A stretch of DNA of 64,000 bases from Galeopsis tetrahit. Taxonomy: Eukaryota; Streptophyta; Magnoliopsida; Lamiales; Lamiaceae. The position numbers and the translations under genes were made by a program. Positions 43,897 to 53,436 of the stretch are shown piece by piece. Location of the stretch: contig OY776130.1 of the NCBI GenBank assembly GCA_963675135.1, positions 64,018,867-64,082,866 of the forward strand, in the 5' to 3' direction. Each line of letters starts with the position of its first letter. Position 1 is the first letter of the stretch. A model generated the notes under the pieces. The model searched no databases. It saw only the letters and a list, made by a program, of their open reading frames with translations, and was not told the origin of the DNA.

Positions 43897-45079
43897 ATGA
43901 TAGTGGTTAGAAACTTTTTGGTTAGAAACTTTTTGGTTAGAAACTTTGGAATACTTTTGTGGTTATAAACTTTGGAATACTTTTGTCTTTTTGGTGTAAT
44001 TTGTGTACAAATTGTCAACAAACAATATTTATAGATAATTTGTGTACAAATTCTTGATGTGTAATATTTTTGGAACATGTATACGGTTTCAACGTTACAA
44101 TGGATGACTTGTGTAATTTAATAGCTCTATTTTTTGAATGGTTTATCGTGCTTAAATGAGCCACTACAATTGTGTTAAAAGTATAATATGGTGTATAAAA
44201 TTAGAAAGTTGGGATCATTTTTTTCAAAAAATTGACTTTTGTTCGAAAATAAGTTCCCAACAATTGGTCCATGTTCGAAAATATGTTCCCAACAATAAGG
44301 CCATTTTCGAAAATTTGGGCCATGTTCGAAAAAATGTTCCCAACAATTGGTCCATGTTCGAAAATAAGTACCCAACATATGCCCAATGTTCGAAATTTAT
44401 TTACGCGAGTTTTACTTGGTCGATTTTTTAACCCCAAAGTTTTTGTTACGGACTTTTTTTCGAACAATTGGTCCATGTTCGAAAAAAAGTACCCAACATT
44501 TGTCAAATGTTCGAAAATAATTTCCGCGAGTTTTACTTGGTCGATTTTTTAACCCCAAAGTTTCTGTTACGGACTTTTTTTCGAACAATTGATCCATGTT
44601 CGAAAAAAAGTACCCAACATTTGCCAAATGTTCGAAAATAATTTCCGCGAGTTTTACTTGGTCGATTTTTTAACCCCAAAGTTTCTGTTACGGACTTTTT
44701 TTCGAACAATTGGTCCATGTTCGAAAAAAAGTACCCAACATATGCCCAATGTTCGAAATTTATTTACGCGAGTTTTACTTGGTCGATTTTTTAACCCCAA
44801 AGTTTCTGTTACGGACTTTTTTTCGAACATATGGTCCATGTTCGAAAAAAAGTACCCAACATGTGACAAATGTTCGAAAATTACTTCCACGCAAATAATA
44901 TTTGTTCGAAAATGTGTTCGTGTTCGGCAATAAATATCGTGCATATATCATTTGTTCGAAAAAGAGTCTCGTACAAAGGTGGGTGTCCTCATCCAAAACA
45001 GTAATCATGTGGGTGTTCTCATCCAAACTACTTTTAATTAGTAAAACAAACTATAACCTTATAAAAACCATATAAAAAC
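43897..45079. repeat. Right subterminal region of MULE-2 with 121-bp tandem units
   Basis: GAGTTTTACTT occurs at 44407, 44528, 44649 and 44770, an exact 121-base period over four units (about 44345-44885). Each unit has the inverted repeat CTTTTTTTCGAAC / GTTCGAAAAAAAG around 11 bases containing GGTCCAT. Shorter TGTTCGAAAA repeats extend from 44233 to 44966. GGTTAGAAACTTTTT repeats lie at 43907-43945. No genes; the overlapping antisense ORFs here are by-products of the repeat. Confidence 0.9.
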
Positions 45080-46727
45080 TGTTGGGAATAAAATGAGTTA
45101 TGTTTTGATTGAATACCAAAACCCCCTGAGACATGCCTAAGTCATGATTGAATATGTTCTAGAAATGTTAGAACATATAGTATAAAGGCTAGATGAGGAG
45201 CTAATATGTTAGGTAGCTCTTAGATGATTAGATGCACAAATTGAGGGGGAACACATGCTTGGAAGTTCATTTGAATCAAGTCCCCTCAAGGCTCAAACTC
45301 TGGATACAACACTAAGTCTTTTGAGACTAACTATACTGATCAGGAGAGTTGTCCAGAGGAGTTGTCTCAGTACAAGAAGTCAAGATCAAGTGCTCTGAAA
45401 GCCTGCAGTCAACTATGCTGAAGAGTTTGAGACAATCATTCCCTAAAGATCTTCAAAGAAACAAGCTAAGATCATCTTCAAGAGAAATAAAAGGGAAAGA
45501 GCCAAGTCATCTGAAGAAGAGCAAGACAATCTTGCTGATAAGCAAGACTGCTGATAGTGATAAGGAGAGTTGTCCAAATGATGAGGAATGATGTCCTATC
45601 ATTGGAACAACCTTCAGAAGACATGTCCACATTCTTACAAGAGAATCCGAATGTCAGATAATTGGGAAGAGTGCTACAGAATGAAGACAAAGCTCTTACA
45701 ACCGTTTATTTCCCAAATGAGGACATGTCACTATCAAGATTCTGTCTTCAAAGTTGAAGAACTAAAAGAAGACATTTATGGACATTGGTGGCTGCCTCTC
45801 CAACGGGCAAATCCTTCATTTGTCTATAAATACAGAAGTGTGAAGACCATTTGAAAGCATCCAACTTCAACCTCAACCAAGCACCTCCAACCTTAAATTC
45901 TTACAAGCTAGAGTGCTTTCAAAGCTTTCAAAGACTATCTTAGTCTTCAAACACTTCATCTAAGCTGTACTACATTGTATATCCATACACAAGCTTAGAG
46001 AGATATCCTATCCTTATACACTGATCTTCATTGTAAAGGATATCTCATTAGTTGGAACCTTACTTCAATCCTCATATCTTTCAAGAGTGAAAGTGAGAAG
46101 ATTGTAGTAGTAGAAGTGGTAGGAGCTGACTGTTGAGAGAAGAACAGTTCAGTTCTGAGTTGAGAAGAGGGTACTAGGACTCTAGACATCCTAGGGATCA
46201 ATTCACCAAGAGTGGTGTTATTGATCAAGTGCACCTTGGCACTATAAAACAAGTTAATTCCAAGAGTGAAGGAATTATCCTGTTAAATCAGGGAAAGTGG
46301 ATGTAGGAGCTTGAGTCTCTGAACCACTATAAACTCTTGTGTTGATTTACATTTCAAGCATTCTCATACTTCAACACTGCACACAAAACTGATCTTTCAA
46401 AGGATAAACATTTAAAGACTGTGCAAAACTGATTTGGACAAGTTCCCTGAAACTGGACTGAATAGACTAAGTGATTTCAGAATCCTAAGGAGTCTAAACT
46501 AAAAGGGCCAACCACTATTCCGCACATATAACTCCCCTAGATAGTTATTCAACTAAGTACTCAATAGTACTTAGTAGTCTGATTATCTTAGAAGAGTTAA
46601 TCATCTTCAGCAGAGTTGTCCAGGACAACCTTGTTGAGCTCTGGTTTGAACAAGATTAGAAAAGAATTTGCTTACAAGTGTATTCCCCCCCCCATACACT
46701 TGTTATATACTCCTTTCAGGACCAACA
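45080..46727 (+). repeat. SIRE-2 LTR, left (1648 bp)
   Basis: Begins TGTTGGGAATAAAATGAG and ends TTTCAGGACCAACA. Sequence just outside is the right flank of MULE-2. Confidence 0.96.
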
Positions 46728-46729
46728 AG

Positions 46730-46741
46730 TGGTATCAGAGC
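46730..46741 (+). promoter_or_regulatory. SIRE-2 copy A primer-binding site
   Basis: TGGTATCAGAGC two bases after the LTR, matching initiator tRNA-Met. Confidence 0.95.
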
Positions 46742-46867
46742 AGGGGTTCAAAGACCACTGCTTCTGAAAAACCATCTTGGTTTTCAAAATCACATATTTA
46801 GTGTGGTCACTGAACTGATCTATCTGAAATCCTAATTGTATATTGACTGACTGTTTGTTCTTGAGTT

Positions 46868-49339
46868 ATGGCCAACAAGAATGCTGCTGTTCCACCTCCT
46901 ACTGTCCAAGGATTGGACAACATGGCCACAAATCCAGTCAACCACATTTCACATCACAAACTGGCCATGTTCTCAATTGATAATTATGATTTCTGGAAAA
47001 TCAGGATGAGGGCTCATCTTGCATCTCTACACACTGACATGCTGAGAGTGATCACAAGAGGTCCTTTTGTGTTCACATTTGTCAATCCCAAAGTCACTGA
47101 GGCTCAAAAGGCAGACCCAAGAGAGGTGCTCCCAAAAGATGAAGACGACTTTACCACTGATGAGAAGAGGAAAGATAACTTGAATTATCTTGCCATGAAC
47201 ACCCTCTACCAAACAATTCCAGATGCAATTATGGGTAGAGTCTACCACTGCACAACAGCCAAAGAAATTTGGGATACTCTTGCAGAAATGTGTGAGGGTA
47301 CTGAAAAGATCAAGGAGAATAAACTCCAAGTTGCTGTGCAGAAATTTGAACAGTTTGCAATGGAGTCTGAGGAGTCCATTGATAAATTTGCTGGTAGATT
47401 CACTGATGTGATGAATGAAATCAACTCACTGGGCAAGGTCTACACCAAGAGAGAAGTTGGATTGAAGATCTTAAGGAGTCTCACTCAAAAGTGGGATGTC
47501 TATGCTGTGATGATGCAAAACACCAAAGATCTCTCCACCATGCCCATGCAACAAATCTTCTCAGAACTCAAAGCTTATGAGTTCGATCTCAATAGAAGAA
47601 AGCCTATTGAGGAACCTTCAAATCCTACTAAGGGAGTGACATTCAAAGCCAAAGCTGCTGAACCAGAAATGCAGTCTACTCCAAGATCATCAAAGTCAGT
47701 CTCAAAGACTGAAATGAAGGAAGAACTAGCCTTGATGGCTAGAAGATTTGAAAAGCTAAATTCAAGGTTTGGTAGATACAAGAAATTCTACCAGGACAAC
47801 AAATTCAGGAGAAGGTACAACTCTCCTGAAAATCAGGTTGAAGCCAAAAAGCCTGAAGAGAAGAGATCAGAGGACAAGTACTCTGATAGGAGAAGGTCCA
47901 GTAGAGCTGAACCTTCATCATAAAAAAGAAGAGAAGAATCAAAGAAAGAAGATGATGAAGATCTGTGCTATAACTGCAAAAAGAAAGGGCACTTCCAGTA
48001 TGATTGCCCTGAATTAAGCACTAAGGAGAGAAGAGAGAGGCAAGCCAAAAGGGACAGAAAGTTCACCAACAGAAAGGCCATGATGGCTGGTGAAGAGTCT
48101 GATAGTGCTGAAAGCTTCAACTCTTCTGATGGACTGTTCTCCAACAGTGATGATGATGATGATGTCTGCAACATGGCTCTTGAGGATGATGAGGTATCCT
48201 CTACTTCTAGTTCACCATCATTCATCTCACAAAACAATAGTGAGATCAACTTGAAGCTTTCCCTTGGAAAGTTGATGGAAGATTTCACTATGTTACAAGA
48301 ATTTCATGATAACTGTGTGAGAGAAAATGAAAGATTGGCTATTGAACTTGCTAAAAACTCTGAGGCAGTTGTTGATGTCAAGTCTACTGAGTTATATCAA
48401 CAAGTCTTGAGAGAGCTTGAGGAAGCAAATCTCAGGATAGTTGACCAACAAAAGGAGATTGATGATCAACTTCTCTCTCAGAAGAGAAAAGATTTTGAAC
48501 TTAAAATTCTCAATGCCAAGTTTGAAAATCTCTCACATGAATATGATATTCTTAAAGCAAGTGAAGAGAGCCTGAAATTAAAGATGTCTGCTCTGAAGAA
48601 ATCCTCTGGAGCAATAGAGGAAATTCAGAGTTATCAAATACCTATGGCTCAAAGAAGTGGATTAGGATTTGATCCATTTGAATCTTCACCTTGTCTTAGT
48701 GTTGCTTCTATGAGTAACACTAAGAGAATCTTTGTTAAGTCAGTGGCACAAACTGAAAATGAAATAATTAAGCCACTGAACAAAGGAAAGGGCAAAATGG
48801 ATGATCTGCCTAATCAAGTGTTTCAGGAGATTAGGCCAAAACCTAAGGAAATGGCCAAAGCTCCTGAACACAAGAGGAATATTGGTCAGCAGAGTAGACC
48901 CAATGGTAGGGCAACTCTACTGAACAATGTTCAGAGGAAGTGTCCAAGGTATAATCAGCCTAGGCCAACTCTTCTGAGAAAGCCTCAGCTGAATAGACCT
49001 AAGGACAACTTTCCTCAAAGGAAGAATAAAATGAGACAACCAAAACCCTTCATGCCAAAGGGTAATGGTCATAAGAAAGCCTTTCCTCAAAGATTCCCTC
49101 AAGCTGCACAAAGAACTCAAAAGTTCAGGAGACTTGACAACTCTCCTGAAACTTATAGAGTTAACACATTCACACACACTTTCCCAAAGGCATTTAAGGG
49201 AAAGACAGTGTATTTAGATGCTAAAGGAAGACAATTTATCCACCTTGAATCAATCAGGGTTATTAGGCAAGTTTGGGTTCCTAAAGGTACAGCTAACCTC
49301 TCAGGACCCAAAACTCAAAGGGTACCTAAACTTATCTAA
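46868..49339 (+). pseudogene. SIRE-2 copy A gag (internal stop before the zinc knuckle)
   Basis: ATG at 46868. The UBN2-type gag domain (FSIDNYDFWKIRMRAHL near residue 37) runs to about residue 250. TAA at 47921-47923 stops the frame just before the zinc knuckle CYNCKKKGHFQYDC (about 47965). The same frame then continues through an acidic Asp/Ser region, a coiled coil and a basic Pro/Arg-rich tail to TAA at 49337-49339 after VPKLI. The first stop is also in copy B, so it predates the duplication. The second lies at the same place as in SIRE-1. Confidence 0.9.
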
Positions 49340-52300
49340 TTGCAGGTACCATTGGGCCACAAGATGAGGAGCATAAGCAAAAAGACAGCATGGTACCTTG
49401 ACAGTGGATGTTCAAGGCACATGACTGGAAACAAGGAACTCCTCACTGATTTCATTGAAAAAGAAGGCCCTAATGTCACTTTTGGAGACAGCTCACAAGC
49501 ATCAACAAAAGGTTATGGTACTTTGATGGTTGGTAACATCAAAGTATCCAATGTATCTTATGTGGCTGGTCTCAAATACAATCTCCTTAGTATCAGTCAA
49601 TTCTGTGATAAAGACTTCAATGTTGAGTTTTCCAGTGATAAATGCTTGATCAAAGATAAGACTCAACAAACTCTATTGACTGGAACTAGGAAAGGAAATG
49701 TGTATTTTGCAGACTGGGACAAGTCTACTGATGTTGCATGCTTCATTGCTAAGAGTTCTAGTGAACAAAGTTGGTTGTGGCATAAAAGATTAAACCACTT
49801 GAACTTCAAAACAATGAACAAAATTGCTAGAAATGCATTAGTCAAAGGACTACCTAATGAGGTTTTCATTAAAGAGCATGTTTGCAAACCATGCCAAGAA
49901 GGAAAACAGATCAAAGCCTCATTTAAAGGAAAACCAGTCATTTCCACTGAAAGGGTACTTGAACTTTTACATATGGATCTTTTTGGACCAATTACCCCTG
50001 TAAGCATAAATGGTAGAAAATACACATTGGTAGTAGTAGATGACTTCTCTAGGTTCACATGGGTAGTATTTCTCCTTAATAAGAAGGAAACTCAAGTCAA
50101 ACTGCCTGAACTTCTAAAGAGATTGTCAAATGAGAAAAGCCTTAGCATTATCAAGATAAGATCTGATAAAGGCACTGAGTTCATTAACTCATACATCAAT
50201 GAGTATTGTACATCTAATGGAATAGCTCATGAAACCTCAGCAGCTAGAACTCCTCAACAGAATGGAGTTGCAGAGAGAAGAAATAGAACTTTAAAAGAAG
50301 CTACTAGAACCTTAATTGCTGATTCAAATTTGCCTAAGAGGTTTTGGGCTGAAGCCATAAACACTGCATGCCATACTCAAAATAGATGTTTGATCACTAA
50401 GGGACAAGGCAAAACCCCCTATGAACTCTGGAAAGGAAGATTGCCTAAAGTGTCTTACTTTCACATTTTTGGTTGCAAGTGTTTTATTCACAATAATGGG
50501 AAAGATCAGCTGAAAGCCTTTGACAGCAAAGCTGATGAAGGAGTATTTCTTGGATACTCTCAAATCAGTAGAGCTTTCAGAGTCTATAACAAGAAAACCC
50601 TTATTGTAGAGGAAACACCTCATGTTGTATTTGATGAATCTATTCATGAGTTCAGAAATGAGAACTTGGAATCAGAAGAAATCACACAGAGGACAACCAG
50701 ACTAAGTCTAAAAGACAAAGACACTGAGCTTATAGATGTTGTCCAAACCAATCTACCTGAAAACTCTATGTTGGACAACCATCCTGAAGGCAACCCTCCT
50801 GAGGCAAATCCCACTGAAGGAAATAGTGAACTGAATGATCCAATCCCAGTTCACATCCAGGTAACAACTACCAATGAAGAAGCAGTTCCTGCTGAGGTAG
50901 TTAATGGGTCAAATAATCAAGGGGGAAATCAAAATGTTGAAAATACCAATGTCACTGACATTGAGGACAACACCCCTGATTATGATCCTGAATTAGATCC
51001 TGCATTCAATTATCCTGAATTCTATGATCAAATTGACTCAACTTCAGTAGAGGACAACTCTACTGAAGAGATCAGAAAAAGAAGGACTTGGTTGTCTGAC
51101 CATCCCACTGATCAAATACTTGGTGACCCAAGTATTGGAGTCAAAACAAGAAGATTTCATGGTGAAAGTGCTCTTTTCTGTTGTTTCTTGTCAGAACAAG
51201 AACCAAGTGATATTGAGGAGGCACTTCAAGATGCCAACTGGATCACAGCCATGCAGGAAGAACTGAATCAATTCACCAGAAATGAAGTATGGGAGCTGAT
51301 GGATAGGCCTTCACATCAAGATGTTATTGGAACAAAGTGGGTGTTCAAGAACAAGAAGAATGAAAATGATGTGATTGTCAGAAACAAAGCAAGACTTGTG
51401 GCAAAAGGCTATTGCCAACATGAAGGCATTGACTATGATGAGACATTTGCACCTGTGGCAAGGCTAGAAGCAATAAGGCTCTTTCTAGCCTATGCAGCCC
51501 ACAAGAGGTTCAAAGTGTACCAAATGGATGTCAAGAGTGCCTTTCTGAATGGAGTCTTGAAGGAAGAAGTCTATGTAGAGCAACCGCCAGGTTTTGAAAT
51601 TGGAAACCAAGTTTACAGACTCAAGAAAGCTCTTTATGGACTCAAGCAAGCCCCTAGGGCTTGGTATGATACACTGTCACAATTCCTCTTGGATCATGGA
51701 TTCACCAAGGGAACTGTGGACAGAACTCTTTTCAGAATCTCTGAAGGAGAGGACATCTTGCTTGTCCAAATTTATGTGGATGACATAATATTTGGATCCC
51801 CCAATGAGAAGCTATGTGAGAAGTTCTCCAAGCTAATGCAAAGCAAGTTTGAGATGTCCATGATGGGACTGATGAACTTCTTTCTGGGTCTTCAAGTCAA
51901 GCAATCAAAAGAAGGAATCTTCATCAACCAAGCTAAGTACACCAGAGAAATGATCAAGAAGTTTGGGTGTACAACTAGCAAGCCAGTAAGGATCCCAATG
52001 AACACAAACTGGAAGATGGATCCTGATGAGAGTGGTATTCCAACCAACTCTACTGAGTATAGAGGAATAATTGGTTCACTCCTCTATCTCACTGCCAGCA
52101 GACCTGACATCACCTTTGCAGTAGGTGTTTGTGCAAGGTTTCAAGCAAATCCTAAGAAAAGCCATCTTGAGGCTGCAAAGAGGATCTTGAGGTATCTCAA
52201 AGGCACTGAAAATCTAGGCCTTTGGTATCCTGCTGATGACAACATTGAGTTAACTGGCTACTCAGATGCTGATTATGGAGGATGCAGAATTGACAGAAAG

Positions 52301-52729
52301 TCCACTTCAGGGACTTGTCAATTTCTAGGCAACAAACTCATATCTTGGTTCTCCAAGAAGCAAAATACAGTGGCTACTTCCACCACTGAAGCTGAATATG
52401 TTGCAGCTGGAAGTTGTTGTGCCCAAATCCTATGGTTGAGACAACAACTAAGAGATTACAGAGTCAACTCTACTGAAGTGCCCATATTTTGTGATAACAA
52501 TAGTGCTATTGCTATTTCACAAAATCCTGTCTTGCATACAAGATGCAAACATGTGGACATCAAACATCACTTCATTAGAGATCATGTGGAGAAGAAGGAT
52601 ATAAAGTTGGTCAAGATCCACACAGATCATCAAAAGGCTGATATACTAACTAAGCCACTTGCAGAGGCAAGGTTTCTGAAGCTATCAGCAGAGTTGGGTT
52701 TACTTGATCCAGGGAAGTTGGACAAGTAA
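49340..52729 (+). CDS. SIRE-2 copy A pol, open from protease to RNase H
   Basis: 1129 codons without a stop, in frame with gag across the TAA at 49337. Protease WYLDSGCSRHMTG at about 49393; integrase zinc region WLWHKRLNHLNF, Asp in LLHMDLFGP and IRSDKGTEF, Glu in TPQQNGVAERR; RT from about 51230 with YVDDIIFGS near 51775; RNase H with GYSDADYGG, TSTTEAEYVA and ADILTKPLAEA. All catalytic residues expected for a Copia pol are visible, so this is the only uninterrupted pol in the window. There is no ATG at its start; expression needs the gag frame or a spliced RNA. Confidence 0.93.
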   Translation: MQVPLGHKMRSISKKTAWYLDSGCSRHMTGNKELLTDFIEKEGPNVTFGDSSQASTKGYGTLMVGNIKVSNVSYVAGLKYNLLSISQFCDKDFNVEFSSDKCLIKDKTQQTLLTGTRKGNVYFADWDKSTDVACFIAKSSSEQSWLWHKRLNHLNFKTMNKIARNALVKGLPNEVFIKEHVCKPCQEGKQIKASFKGKPVISTERVLELLHMDLFGPITPVSINGRKYTLVVVDDFSRFTWVVFLLNKKETQVKLPELLKRLSNEKSLSIIKIRSDKGTEFINSYINEYCTSNGIAHETSAARTPQQNGVAERRNRTLKEATRTLIADSNLPKRFWAEAINTACHTQNRCLITKGQGKTPYELWKGRLPKVSYFHIFGCKCFIHNNGKDQLKAFDSKADEGVFLGYSQISRAFRVYNKKTLIVEETPHVVFDESIHEFRNENLESEEITQRTTRLSLKDKDTELIDVVQTNLPENSMLDNHPEGNPPEANPTEGNSELNDPIPVHIQVTTTNEEAVPAEVVNGSNNQGGNQNVENTNVTDIEDNTPDYDPELDPAFNYPEFYDQIDSTSVEDNSTEEIRKRRTWLSDHPTDQILGDPSIGVKTRRFHGESALFCCFLSEQEPSDIEEALQDANWITAMQEELNQFTRNEVWELMDRPSHQDVIGTKWVFKNKKNENDVIVRNKARLVAKGYCQHEGIDYDETFAPVARLEAIRLFLAYAAHKRFKVYQMDVKSAFLNGVLKEEVYVEQPPGFEIGNQVYRLKKALYGLKQAPRAWYDTLSQFLLDHGFTKGTVDRTLFRISEGEDILLVQIYVDDIIFGSPNEKLCEKFSKLMQSKFEMSMMGLMNFFLGLQVKQSKEGIFINQAKYTREMIKKFGCTTSKPVRIPMNTNWKMDPDESGIPTNSTEYRGIIGSLLYLTASRPDITFAVGVCARFQANPKKSHLEAAKRILRYLKGTENLGLWYPADDNIELTGYSDADYGGCRIDRKSTSGTCQFLGNKLISWFSKKQNTVATSTTEAEYVAAGSCCAQILWLRQQLRDYRVNSTEVPIFCDNNSAIAISQNPVLHTRCKHVDIKHHFIRDHVEKKDIKLVKIHTDHQKADILTKPLAEARFLKLSAELGLLDPGKLDK

Positions 52730-53436
52730 AACTCATTGAAGTTAATGGGAGTAAAAGAGTTGAATTGATATTCAGTAGACTTGGACAAATCTACTGAAGT
52801 GCAGAAGAGATGATCACAATTACTCAGGACACTTGTCCATTGACATTCAGGACTCTTGTCCACATCTCTTCAGGACACTTGTCCTTGTAGGGTCAGATAA
52901 GTTGTCTTGGCTATCAAACTCTTTTTTTTTTTTTTTGGTTTGATAAGCACCTATTTTGGGTAATCATTGTCTACCTTGATACCTGTCCCAACTACAGATA
53001 TCATTTCTGTGGGATTTAATTTGTCCCCCACCCAAAAGGTCGCTTTCCATGCATTAAATGCCAAGATTTAACTCTTGTTTGCATTACACCTTTTCAAACC
53101 ATGATCTATCTCGAAAACTCCCCAACCATTAACTAATATTAAATACCTTCCACGTTTTGAATAAAACCAACAAGTCACTGTTACATTGGTTTTTAACCAT
53201 TGGATCAAAACTGGCCAACTCCCCTGAAATTCATCCTGGCCGTCCAAGTGTATCTTTCCATATTTGACAACAGTTGAAAATACACAAACCTCACCAACTC
53301 ATTGACAAACATTTTTTTTAGAATATTCTCAAGTCTTAAGAACTCCCCACACTCTTCTTCCCCAAGCATTCGAAACCCTAGCCTATTCTCTTCAAACTCT
53401 CTCAAAACTCTCTAAATTTCATCTCTGCAATTTTCA
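52730..53436 (+). promoter_or_regulatory. SIRE-2 pol-ORF3 spacer with leader-like sequence
   Basis: About 700 bases with no long ORF, AGGACACTTGTCC repeats (52825-52885) and a long T run at 52923. The last 90 bases (ACTCTCTCAAAACTCTC, TTTCATCTCTGCAATTTTC) resemble a plant 5' leader. No clear TATA box was identified. Confidence 0.45.

Larger units (their letters stand above)
40091..45024 (+). mobile_element. MULE-2: Mutator-like element with transposase-OTU fusion
   Basis: Each end holds two copies of a motif in mirror orientation: TATGAGTACACCCA (40091) and GGATGAGTACACCCACC (40182) on the left; GGTGGGTGTCCTCATCC (44978) and GTGGGTGTTCTCATCC (45009) on the right. Next to them are arrays of TTCGAA-containing repeats in opposite orientation. 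The single gene between them is a FAR1/MULE-type transposase joined to an OTU domain. Outer ends are approximate; no target-site duplication could be scored. Confidence 0.75.

Noticed and set aside
44175..45026. Several overlapping ORFs on both strands with repeated FEHGP / RKKVRN motifs
   Set aside because: They arise from the 121-bp tandem repeat and its inverted parts; the frames contradict each other and none has a promoter or homologue I know.
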